From contig JALSTL010000083.1 of NCBI GenBank assembly GCA_026983755.1, positions 1 through 13,649 of the forward strand: a DNA stretch of 13,649 nucleotides. Reading direction: 5' to 3'. Shown piece after piece: positions 1 through 5,959 of the stretch (the first letter of the stretch is position 1; each line of letters opens with the position of its first letter). The DNA comes from Melioribacteraceae bacterium (GTDB lineage: Bacteria; Bacteroidota; Ignavibacteria; Ignavibacteriales; Melioribacteraceae). The translations under genes were made by a program, and so were the position numbers. The notes below the pieces were generated by a model. The model was not told the DNA's origin and made no database searches. It worked only from the letters and a program-made list of their open reading frames with translations.

Positions 1-220
1 TTACCGTGTCATTTAAAGCCATTTTTTCGCTTATAGATATAGGTTGAATATCACTGCTCCATTGTTCAAAATATTTTTGCAACATATCAATAGAATCATT
101 TTCAAATGCGCTGCATAAATAAGTATCCTCCTTCGGTGTTAACCTAACACTTGAACAACCAATAAAACAAAAGCATGTTAAACTTAAAATATAAATTATT
201 TGAATAATAGCTTTTTGCAT
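1..220 (-). CDS. Putative lipoprotein of unknown function (C-terminus outside the window)
   Basis: An open frame starts at the ATG at 220 and runs off the left edge; 73 codons are visible. The N-terminus (MQKAIIQIIYILSLTCFCFI then GC) is a hydrophobic signal peptide of about 20 residues ending in a lipobox-like FIGC, so Cys22 is the probable lipidated residue, followed by SS. I do not recognise the family in the visible part (residues 30-73 are polar, with a WSSDIQPIS stretch). It begins 38 bases after the stop of the Omp28-like gene, in the same direction, so it is probably the fourth gene of the leftward redox unit. The Shine-Dalgarno is weak (GGA about 10 bases ahead of the ATG). The frame is too short for automatic callers because it is cut, but the signal peptide and position make it likely to be real. 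Confidence 0.7.
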   Translation of the reverse strand, partial: MQKAIIQIIYILSLTCFCFIGCSSVRLTPKEDTYLCSAFENDSIDMLQKYFEQWSSDIQPISISEKMALNDTV

Positions 221-258
221 TATTTAATTATCCGCTGATGTCATGTTATCTATACGGC

Positions 259-1308
259 TCACCTCAACAACATCATTTTTTTGTTTTGTACCAAGCTGTT
301 TACCCGTAATGTATAAAAATAAATTCCGCTTGGCAAATTACTAGCATCAAATATTACGGAATAATTACCGGGAGATTGTTGTTTGTTAACCAAAGTTGAT
401 ACTTCTTTACCAAGTACATCATAAATTTTTAATTGCACTAGTTGAGACGTTGCATGCAACGTTTTTACGGCAACCGGTATTGTATATTTAATTGTGGTTG
501 TCGGGTTAAAAGGATTGGGATAGTTTTGGTTTAAGACTATTTTTGCGGGAAGAATATTATTATTTTTTACACCGGTTACACTCAGTTCATTAAGCGAAAT
601 AGAAGCAGATTGAAAAACTTTTTTTGTGGAAGAACTTTGAATAAATACAATAATTTTAATATTGTCTTTATTCCATAATTTATTAAAATTTACTGTTGCG
701 GAAAGTTCTTTTGTTTCGTTTAGATTTATATCAAAAGCATCGCCGGTAGGATTAACAATTTTACGCATAACATTATTATGTACAGAAATTCCGTTTCTAC
801 CGGCATAATTTATATTATCTTCAACAACAACGTAGTTAATTGTTAAATCGTTTTCCGAAATATCGGCTGTTTTTGTTACCATTACTTTTATAGTAAAAGA
901 ACTGTCATTATAACTTCCGGAAAGGGATAAATCTATTTTACTTTGTTCCGCCGTAAGCACGTCAAGTTCCGAAGCCCATCCGTCATAGTTATTTGATTTA
1001 TGTATGCCGTTAAAAAAAGCTTGAGGCGTTGAAGAAAAAGAACCATAAAAAGTATTTTTGTCTTGTGAATCCGAGGTGTTATGTTTATAAAGTTCATCGG
1101 AACTATACGGGAAAGCCATGTGGTAATAAATATATTCTATCTTATTACCGTTCGCAGTTTGAAGATATTTATTTATTGCCGAATGTGCCGGTGGACAAAG
1201 CGGACAGTGAGAATTTGTAAAAATTTCCACCAGTACTTTTTTATTACCTGCGAAAGCTATTGTTGTTAACAGTAAAAAAAATATTAAAATTTTATATGTT
1301 AATTTCAT
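259..1308 (-). CDS. Omp28-like secreted thioredoxin-fold protein with C-terminal T9SS-type sorting domain
   Basis: 349 residues. Residues 1-20 are a signal peptide (ending AFA). Residues 24-100 look like the thioredoxin-like domain of Omp28-related proteins: VLVEIFTNSHCPLCPPAHSA with a CPLC motif (Cys35, Cys38), and STPQ (Pro95) at the place of the cis-proline. Residues about 125-245 are beta-rich with no recognised function. Residues 262-349 form a C-terminal sorting domain: NYPNPFNPTTTIKYTIP, then KIYDVLGKEVSTLV, then LPSGIYFYTL, then KKMMLLR. This predicts export and outer-membrane or surface delivery. The frame stays open upstream to 1422, but the start at 1308 is preferred because it has a strong Shine-Dalgarno (AAAGGAGA), begins the signal peptide and avoids a large overlap with the upstream gene. 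It lies 16 bases after that gene. Oddity: a palindromic insert at residues 281-289. Role as a surface thiol protein is inferred; Omp28 homologues have also been described as adhesins. Confidence 0.85.
   Translation of the reverse strand: MKLTYKILIFFLLLTTIAFAGNKKVLVEIFTNSHCPLCPPAHSAINKYLQTANGNKIEYIYYHMAFPYSSDELYKHNTSDSQDKNTFYGSFSSTPQAFFNGIHKSNNYDGWASELDVLTAEQSKIDLSLSGSYNDSSFTIKVMVTKTADISENDLTINYVVVEDNINYAGRNGISVHNNVMRKIVNPTGDAFDINLNETKELSATVNFNKLWNKDNIKIIVFIQSSSTKKVFQSASISLNELSVTGVKNNNILPAKIVLNQNYPNPFNPTTTIKYTIPVAVKTLHATSQLVQLKIYDVLGKEVSTLVNKQQSPGNYSVIFDASNLPSGIYFYTLRVNSLVQNKKMMLLR
441..468. repeat. Short palindromic repeat read in frame inside the sorting domain
   Basis: The core ACGTTGCATGCAACGT (447-462) is a perfect 16-base palindrome. 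The 28-base unit starts with GTTGAGACG and ends with CGTTTTTAC, close to the GTAGAGACG...CGTCTCTAC ends of short palindromic repeats that I recall from cyanobacterial and Bacteroidota-group genomes (three differences by eye). It encodes VKTLHATSQ in the Omp28-like protein, between the strand ending in TIP and the strand starting LKIYDVLG of the sorting domain, a place where most sorting domains have only a few residues. The palindrome is seen directly; membership in a dispersed repeat family is from memory. Confidence 0.6.
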
Positions 1309-1324
1309 AATCGTTTCTCCTTTG

Positions 1325-2926
1325 TTATATATTTGTTTGAAATGAAAATCTGAAACCTTTAAAAGGTAAAGTATAACGACAAATTCCGTTTGAGCAAATT
1401 TGTCCGCCTCTTTCTCTTCCATAAGAAAGGGCTATTAAATTTGAGCCGGATAGCCTGTAGCCAACTTCTCCAAGCAACCAATCTTTTCTGCCAGATAAAT
1501 CGAAATTATTTGTTGTATGTTCGTATCTAAACGATATTGTAAGTTTGTTATAAACTGAAGCAACTATGCTGAAAAAATGATTATTAAAAGATTCTTCTCC
1601 CACATTAAAATTATCGTCAACTTTTTCAAACTCGTATTGAAAAATAGCTGACAAATATTTAGTAAAAGGATATTGAAATTGTGTGGGGATAACTAATGAT
1701 TTAATCGTATGACTTCCTCTTGTTCCCGTAATATCGTTATAAAAAGATTTTTCTCTTTTGGCTATTCCTAAACGTAAAACGGTGTTTATGTTAAAATAAT
1801 ATTCTCCTTCCAAAAACATTTCGTAATAAGGAGAAAAATTAATTTTTGCGGAAGGGAAGAATTCATTCGATTCATCAAGCATAAAAGTAAAATCGGTTTT
1901 GTTATAAACATACGATTGAAGATAACTTGCCAAACTCATATTCAAATTCAAATTGAATTTTTCATTCACATTATAAATTGCGTCCAATTGAAAACCGACC
2001 TCGTTGTTAAAATCAACAACATGCATTGCTCTGCTTAACAAAGTATAACTATGTTCTTTCATAACAATCGGGGGGTTTTGAAACGGCAAAAACTTTGTTG
2101 TTCTTGTTACATCGTTTTTTAAAAACGGATTTTGTAAATCGAATTTGTAATTTTTGTAATCGACGGTAATTCCCAATTTTTTACCCGCATAAGAAAAAGA
2201 AGAATAAAATCCGTTGCCTTGCGAAGAACTTTTATCTGCAGGTGTATAAACCCATTTATGCGCCCAGCCGAAATAAAAGTTTATTTTTTTGTAATTAAAA
2301 TCCATATAAAAACCGGGTAATTCCGCTTTGGCAACTTTGCTGATATTCGATTGCGGAATTATAGCTTCCGAACCGATAAATGAAGCACCCAGTTTTCCCA
2401 ATCCTTTTATTTTGTATTCAATATTTCCGCCTCGTAGCTTATATTTTTCATATCTTACAATATTAACAGAATCTCTATAATTAATTGTACCGGCAATAAG
2501 TGAAAATTTGAATTTATAGTATTTGTAATGTGCCTTTATTCCGTCTAACCAAGTATCGTAAGCAAGACCCCTGTTCTCAAAAAGATTTAAAACCAAACCT
2601 CTGCCGTAAAGTTCCGATGAATTTCCAATTCTTAAATACAGTCCTTTATTTTTGTACTCTATAAACCTTCTGCTAATACCTTTGAATTTATCACCGACTT
2701 CAGGTGGATTGTCGTATAAAAACCTAAATCCCAAAGTAATTTTTTTGGGTAAGGAAATTCTCACATCCGTTAGGTTTTCAAAATATTCAAATTGTTTGCT
2801 GTTATTCGGTTCAATATTTTGGAAACCATTACCATAACGAAGTAAATTTGATACCGAAGGTGAAATTTGAGCAAAATTAATTATTGAACTGAAAAGAATA
2901 AATAATATTACAAAGTTAATTTTCAT
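1325..2926 (-). CDS. DUF6029-type outer-membrane beta-barrel protein
   Basis: 533 residues with an N-terminal signal peptide (about 1-20, ending FAQ). The rest is a run of alternating hydrophobic/polar strands rich in Tyr, Phe and Asn with short turns, as in an outer-membrane barrel; there is no soluble enzymatic motif. The N-terminal mature part (NLLRYGNGFQ, then GLYLRIGNSSELYGRGLVLNL) and the end (CSNGICRYTLPFKGFRFSF) fit the DUF6029 family, judged from memory. Cys511 and Cys516 are the only cysteines; they lie in the loop of the last beta-hairpin, predicted to face outside. The start overlaps the end of the upstream thioredoxin gene by 11 bases, which suggests translational coupling. Gene order thioredoxin, barrel, Omp28-like protein implies a common job at the outer membrane, perhaps carrying or docking the secreted partner. 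Barrel is likely; exact family is moderately sure; function is unknown. Confidence 0.75.
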   Translation of the reverse strand: MKINFVILFILFSSIINFAQISPSVSNLLRYGNGFQNIEPNNSKQFEYFENLTDVRISLPKKITLGFRFLYDNPPEVGDKFKGISRRFIEYKNKGLYLRIGNSSELYGRGLVLNLFENRGLAYDTWLDGIKAHYKYYKFKFSLIAGTINYRDSVNIVRYEKYKLRGGNIEYKIKGLGKLGASFIGSEAIIPQSNISKVAKAELPGFYMDFNYKKINFYFGWAHKWVYTPADKSSSQGNGFYSSFSYAGKKLGITVDYKNYKFDLQNPFLKNDVTRTTKFLPFQNPPIVMKEHSYTLLSRAMHVVDFNNEVGFQLDAIYNVNEKFNLNLNMSLASYLQSYVYNKTDFTFMLDESNEFFPSAKINFSPYYEMFLEGEYYFNINTVLRLGIAKREKSFYNDITGTRGSHTIKSLVIPTQFQYPFTKYLSAIFQYEFEKVDDNFNVGEESFNNHFFSIVASVYNKLTISFRYEHTTNNFDLSGRKDWLLGEVGYRLSGSNLIALSYGRERGGQICSNGICRYTLPFKGFRFSFQTNI

Positions 2927-3419
2927 TCTTTACATCCAATAATTGTTTTATTTCTTTTTCCAACTTAATTTCGTCACCCGGTAAATAACCTATATGTTGC
3001 GAATGTATAAATCCGTTTTTATCAATTAAAATGGTTAATGGAATTGATTGACCGTTGAACTGTTGAAATAATTCTTGGTCTAAATCCGTAACTACCGGGA
3101 AGGTAAAACCGTGTGATGAAATATAAGATTTTACCTTAGCCACACTACGCGGTGAATCTTGGTTTATTGCCAAAACGGAAAAACCTTGTTCATTATATTT
3201 TTGATAAATATTTTGTATATGTTTTAATTCCGCTCTGCACGGTTTGCACCATAAAGCCCAAAAGGAAATTAAAACGGGTCCTTTTTTGTTTATTTCCTTA
3301 AAGTGTATCTCTTCTCCATTAATTTTTTCGGCTGTAAAATCAATTTTGTTTTGAGAGAGTAAAACGGAAAAATTAACCGATACAAACAAAACAAAAATTA
3401 TTAGTGATAAATTTTTCAT
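2916..3419 (-). CDS. TlpA-like periplasmic thioredoxin (thiol-disulfide oxidoreductase)
   Basis: 167 residues. Residues 1-22 are a signal peptide without a lipobox, so the protein should be free in the periplasm or beyond. A TlpA/ResA-like thioredoxin fold follows: GPVLISFWALWCKPCRAEL with the catalytic CxxC (Cys58 and Cys61, WCKPC), then VLAINQD, then SIPLTILIDKNG with Pro127 as the cis-proline. Length is normal for the family, although the usual APDF entry strand is replaced by a short KIDFTAEKINGEE segment. It is the first gene of the leftward unit, and its stop lies inside the start of the barrel gene. The Shine-Dalgarno is poor (GAG about 8 bases upstream). A role in reducing or shuffling cysteines in the two downstream products is inferred; a role in cytochrome maturation or general thiol repair is also possible. 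Confidence 0.88.
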   Translation of the reverse strand: MKNLSLIIFVLFVSVNFSVLLSQNKIDFTAEKINGEEIHFKEINKKGPVLISFWALWCKPCRAELKHIQNIYQKYNEQGFSVLAINQDSPRSVAKVKSYISSHGFTFPVVTDLDQELFQQFNGQSIPLTILIDKNGFIHSQHIGYLPGDEIKLEKEIKQLLDVKNEN

Positions 3420-3497
3420 ATATAGCTCATTTATTTTTTTTAATACAAGTCTTAATTTGAATATTACAATAATATTTTATAAATAGCAAAGAATAGA

Positions 3498-3541
3498 AAA
3501 GTTTGTTTATTATTTTCAATACTAAATATTAAACAAACTTT
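3498..3541 (-). terminator. Strong hairpin, probable terminator on the minus strand
   Basis: AAAGTTTGTTTA (3498-3509) pairs perfectly with TAAACAAACTTT (3530-3541). After one T/T mismatch a further 5 pairs form (3511-3515 with 3524-3528), leaving an 8-base loop. On the minus strand the stem is followed by a U-rich stretch (TCTATTCTTT), which favours termination of a leftward transcript starting somewhere in 3550-3850, upstream of the thioredoxin gene. On the plus strand it is followed by AAAATG and no U-run. It could instead be a small mobile palindrome. Confidence 0.45.
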
Positions 3542-3573
3542 AAAATGACGTACGGAAGACATTTTTACATTAT

Positions 3574-3768
3574 TTATTTGTTTACAATAAGCGTAAAAAC
3601 ATTTGGAACAAAACCAACGGGAAAGTAACTTTCCGGAGTGAAAATAATACGATAAATCCAACTATTCTATTATTTATCTTTTATCATATCCAAACTATCG
3701 TAAAACTTTGACTTGAAGTTAATAATTCCGATTGTAAATATGAAAGATATATAGAATAATTTAAGCAT
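3574..3768 (-). pseudogene. Possible broken small gene or short membrane peptide
   Basis: An ATG at 3768 opens a 32-codon frame (MLKLFYISFIFTIGIINF..., one hydrophobic segment) ended by TAA and TAG side by side (3672-3667). The same frame continues without further stops for 30 codons and contains a protein-like stretch, PESYFPVGFVPNVF, before a final TAA at 3574-3576. A terminator-like hairpin lies 32 bases further on. This could be a decayed gene, a real 32-residue membrane peptide, or chance. No Shine-Dalgarno precedes the ATG. I do not recognise a family. Confidence 0.2.
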
Positions 3769-3798
3769 TTATAATTAAAAATAATTTGCCTAAATTTC

Positions 3799-3826
3799 TT
3801 GTGAAACTTTATTAAAAATTTATCAT
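3799..3826 (+). promoter_or_regulatory. Candidate promoter of the rightward redox unit
   Basis: TTGTGA (3799-3804), a 16-base spacer and TATCAT (3821-3826) lie about 30 bases before the ATG at 3858. The match is modest and the region is AT-rich, so chance is a real possibility. Confidence 0.25.
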
Positions 3827-3857
3827 CTAATATAAAAACAATAAATTTTAATAGAAT

Positions 3858-4058
3858 ATGAAGAAAAAATATATTTTAAGAACATTGCCTGTTTTAATAG
3901 GTGCGGCAATCGGCTATGGTTATTATTATTTTATAGGATGTCAATCCGGAACGTGTCCGATTACAAGTAATCCGTATATAACAACAGCATACGGAGCTTT
4001 TACAGGATTGATATTTGCAATACCGAATAAAAAGAAAACAAGAAGAAAGAATGGTTGA
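3858..4058 (+). CDS. DUF6132 family small membrane protein
   Basis: 66 residues. Two hydrophobic segments (about 10-27 and 40-56) flank a conserved loop FIGCQSGTCPITSNPY, which I recognise as the hallmark of DUF6132 proteins; Cys28 and Cys33 are the two loop cysteines. The tail is strongly basic (KKKTRRKNG), suggesting a cytoplasmic C-terminus, which with two membrane spans also puts the N-terminus inside and the cysteine loop on the periplasmic side. The function of the family is not established, but members are often beside thioredoxin or rhodanese genes. It is the first gene of the rightward unit. Its stop codon lies within, or just before, the start of the next gene, so the two are probably coupled. 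No clear Shine-Dalgarno; the leader is A/T-rich. Confidence 0.85.
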   Translation: MKKKYILRTLPVLIGAAIGYGYYYFIGCQSGTCPITSNPYITTAYGAFTGLIFAIPNKKKTRRKNG

Positions 4059-4059
4059 A

Positions 4060-4269
4060 ATGAGTAAAACAAAAATAACAAAAGATATCGAAATTGAAGA
4101 TCTTGTGAAACTAATTCCCGATTCCGTTGTTTATTTGATGGAACAAGGGATACGATGTTTAAGATGCGGAGAACCGATTTGGGGAACATTGGAAAGTGCC
4201 GCAAAAGAAAAAGGTTTTAACGATAAAGACATAAAAAAATTTGTTAACGACTTAAATAAAATGAAATAG
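4060..4269 (+). CDS. DUF1858 domain small CxxC protein
   Basis: 69 residues, no signal peptide, so probably cytoplasmic. The sequence ITKDIEIEDLVKLIPDSVVYLMEQGIRCLRCGEPIWGTLE... matches DUF1858, also found at the N-terminus of ScdA/RIC-type iron-sulfur repair proteins and in hybrid-cluster-related small proteins. Cys33 and Cys36 (CLRC) followed by GEPIWGTLE are the family hallmark. The biochemical role is unknown; metal or persulfide binding is an inference from the cysteine pair. The start at 4060 is chosen because AGAAAGA lies 9 bases ahead; an ATG at 4051 in the same frame, overlapping the end of the upstream gene by 8 bases, is an equal alternative and would add MVE. Sixty-two bases separate it from the next gene. 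Confidence 0.83.
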   Translation: MSKTKITKDIEIEDLVKLIPDSVVYLMEQGIRCLRCGEPIWGTLESAAKEKGFNDKDIKKFVNDLNKMK

Positions 4270-4331
4270 TTAACCGTTTATCGTAGTAATTTTAAATTAA
4301 CATTTAAAAATAATTCTCACTGGGAGATAGA

Positions 4332-4958
4332 ATGAATAAAGAAACAAAACAAAAAGAAAATAAAGCGGGGTTTTTAAGTGATCCGAAAAACAGAAGTCGT
4401 TTATATACGGCATTGTTTATAGTTGCAGCGGTTGTGTTTTTTATTGTGAATAACTTAAACGGTAAATCCGGCGAAGGACCTTTACCGCCTAACTATAATA
4501 AAATTCCTGCACGAATGATAAATCTTAGCGATTACAAAGGTAAAGTGGTTATATTGGATTTTTGGGCAACTTGGTGCCCGCCTTGTAGGAAAGGCATTCC
4601 CGATTTAATAGAAATAAAAAAAGAAATGAAAGGTAAAGATTTTGAAATAATCGGAATATCTTTGGATTCTTTTACCCGTGGCGGTGCAACCAAAGATGAT
4701 GTTGTTCCTTTTATTAAATCTCACGGTATAAATTACCCGATTGTTTTAGGAGATCCAAGCATTGCTCAAAGATACGGAGGTATTCGTTCCATTCCTACCT
4801 CTTTTGTTATTGATAAAGAAGGTTATATTTTATCTTATTATCAAGGTTTGGTTCCTAAACAAAGATTTTTGGATGATATAAAAAAAGCAATTGCCAAAAA
4901 TTATAAATCGAATAAAAAATATTTGGCACCGGATTTTTCATTACCATTAGTTCAATAA
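4332..4958 (+). CDS. Membrane-anchored TlpA-like thioredoxin with an unusual C-terminal tail
   Basis: 208 residues. Residues 1-23 are basic and cytoplasmic, 24-40 form one membrane anchor, and the rest should face the periplasm. The thioredoxin domain shows INLSDYKGKVVILDFWATWCPPCRKGIPDL with the catalytic WCPPC (Cys82, Cys85), then IIGISLD, then SIPTSFVIDKEG with the cis-proline Pro155. A short insert after LDSF (TRGGATKDD) is usual in this family. The domain lacks the normal APDF-type first strand before LSDYKGK; instead the protein ends in KYLAPDFSLPLVQ, so that motif is at the wrong end (residues 199-205). A good Shine-Dalgarno (GGGAGA) precedes the ATG. The next gene begins 5 bases after the stop. 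It probably keeps extracytoplasmic thiols reduced, as CcmG/ResA/TlpA proteins do for apocytochrome haem sites; its neighbour with a CxxCH motif would fit as a client. Confidence 0.88.
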   Translation: MNKETKQKENKAGFLSDPKNRSRLYTALFIVAAVVFFIVNNLNGKSGEGPLPPNYNKIPARMINLSDYKGKVVILDFWATWCPPCRKGIPDLIEIKKEMKGKDFEIIGISLDSFTRGGATKDDVVPFIKSHGINYPIVLGDPSIAQRYGGIRSIPTSFVIDKEGYILSYYQGLVPKQRFLDDIKKAIAKNYKSNKKYLAPDFSLPLVQ

Positions 4959-4963
4959 AAATT

Positions 4964-5560
4964 ATGAAAATAAAATTATTCTATTATATAATTATCGTCT
5001 TTTTGCTAACATTTTCCGCATGCAATTCCGAAAAAAAAATTGAGCAAAATACAACTATAGACTATCATAAAGAATTTAAAAAATATGCGGCGGATTATTT
5101 ACTGGCTTTAAAAGCCGTACTCGTAAGAAATTTAAAAAACGGTGGACCCCTAAAAGCCGTAACCGTTTGTTCCGATACGGCACAAGCTTTAACAAAAATG
5201 TTTTCCGATGCAATAGGACTTAAAGTTAAAAGGGTAAGTTTTAAAAATCGTAATCCTAACGATGCACCGGATGTAGTGGAAGCCGAAATTTTAAAAAAAT
5301 ATGAAAAGATGCATAAAAATAATAAGCTAACCAGCGATACGGAAACATTCGGCAAATATACTGTGAACGGGAAAAAAATTATAAGATATATGAAACCGAT
5401 TATTGTAGAAAAAAAATGTTTGATTTGTCACGGTAATATAAATACAAAAATAAAAAAGAACATTAAAGAATTTTTGAAAAAAAAATATCCGCATGATAAA
5501 GCCGTAAATTATTCCGCAGGCGATTTACGAGGAGCAATATCAATAACAAAAGAGATGTAA
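4964..5560 (+). CDS. DUF3365 (Tll0287-like) haem-binding lipoprotein
   Basis: 198 residues. The N-terminus is a signal peptide with a lipobox-like FSAC, Cys20 being the likely lipidated residue. The DUF3365 pattern then follows in order: LKNGGPLKAVTVCSDTAQ (about 57-74), VKRVSFKNRNPNDAPDVVEAEIL (about 88-110), IRYMKPIIVEKKCLICHG (about 140-157), YPHDKAVNYSAGDLRGAISI (about 175-194). CLICH (Cys152, Cys155, His156) is a c-type haem attachment site. Proteins of this family are soluble or sensor-linked haem domains, sometimes proposed as redox or gas sensors. Being a lipoprotein beside a membrane thioredoxin suggests a periplasmic electron carrier or redox partner; the thioredoxin may prepare its CxxCH cysteines. 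Last gene of the rightward unit. Confidence 0.88.
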   Translation: MKIKLFYYIIIVFLLTFSACNSEKKIEQNTTIDYHKEFKKYAADYLLALKAVLVRNLKNGGPLKAVTVCSDTAQALTKMFSDAIGLKVKRVSFKNRNPNDAPDVVEAEILKKYEKMHKNNKLTSDTETFGKYTVNGKKIIRYMKPIIVEKKCLICHGNINTKIKKNIKEFLKKKYPHDKAVNYSAGDLRGAISITKEM

Positions 5561-5581
5561 GAAATTATATTCCGAATTTAT

Positions 5582-5616
5582 AAAGCTGCCGTTATTAAAG
5601 CAGATTTATTTTTTTA
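5582..5616 (+). terminator. Probable terminator of the rightward redox unit
   Basis: CTGC (5586-5589) pairs with GCAG (5600-5603), and flanking AAA/TTT extend the stem past one mismatch, followed by a T-rich run (5605-5615). It sits 21 bases after the DUF3365 stop and touches the stop of the convergent DUF971 gene. The stem is short, so confidence is limited. Confidence 0.4.
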
Positions 5617-5955
5617 TGGGTTTCCGTCTTTTAAGTTTTGTTTTAATTCCAAAAATTCAGCCAGTCTTTCCAAAACTTCCCAAGAATAAATTCCGGCACT
5701 CTCTCCGTCTTTCCAAATAATATTAATTGCATAATTTCCCACGGGTTTAATATCGGCAATTTCATATTTGCCGGGTTTATCCGGACCTTTAGGCGGAGGC
5801 GGAATATGTTTCCAGAGAATAGTTTCTCCTTTGTTACCAGCATCGGGTGATTCGTCTCTTAAAAATTTTAACGGAAATATGGTGGTTTTTCCGTTATTCC
5901 ATGTAACACTTAAAGATTCTTGATTGTTAAGTTTAATTTTAATTGGTTTTGCCAT
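5614..5955 (-). CDS. DUF971 (GBBH-like N-terminal domain) protein
   Basis: 113 residues, cytoplasmic, one domain. Recognisable elements are LSVTWNNGKTTIFPLKFLRDESPDAGNKGE (about 15-44), PGKYEIADIKPVGNYAINIIWKDG (about 61-84) and GIYSWEVLERL (about 88-98), as in DUF971 proteins and the N-terminal domain of gamma-butyrobetaine hydroxylase. Many members have CPCAxC after the LR; here it is SPDAGN, so a metal site of that kind is missing, as in the SPSA-type subgroup. DUF971 genes are often near iron-sulfur carrier genes (Mrp/ApbC), but none is visible here. It starts 4 bases after the prohibitin-like gene and is the last of that leftward unit. Precise function is unknown. Confidence 0.82.
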   Translation of the reverse strand: MAKPIKIKLNNQESLSVTWNNGKTTIFPLKFLRDESPDAGNKGETILWKHIPPPPKGPDKPGKYEIADIKPVGNYAINIIWKDGESAGIYSWEVLERLAEFLELKQNLKDGNP

Positions 5956-5959
5956 TTAT

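Larger units (their letters stand above)
3420..3857. other. Intergenic region between the two divergent redox units
   Basis: This 438-base AT-rich stretch should hold the promoters for both divergent units. It contains a strong hairpin (3498-3541), a possible broken small gene on the minus strand (3574-3768) and a weak candidate promoter before 3858. A second small palindrome, GGAAAGTAACTTTCC, lies at 3620-3634. A 65-codon TTG-started frame at 3464-3661 on the minus strand is not convincing as a gene. I see no tRNA or recognisable riboswitch. Confidence 0.5.

Noticed and set aside
1309..1422. In-frame upstream extension of the Omp28-like gene to 1422
   Set aside because: It would place 38 polar residues before an evident signal peptide and overlap the barrel gene by about 100 bases; the ATG at 1308 has a strong Shine-Dalgarno.
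3464..3661. 65-codon minus-strand frame starting with TTG
   Set aside because: No Shine-Dalgarno, a TTG start directly after a stop, low-complexity composition, and it runs through the hairpin. Another frame of the same strand looks more protein-like.
3941..4204. 87-codon minus-strand frame opposite the DUF6132 and DUF1858 genes
   Set aside because: It is the antisense shadow of two recognisable genes and has no family features of its own.
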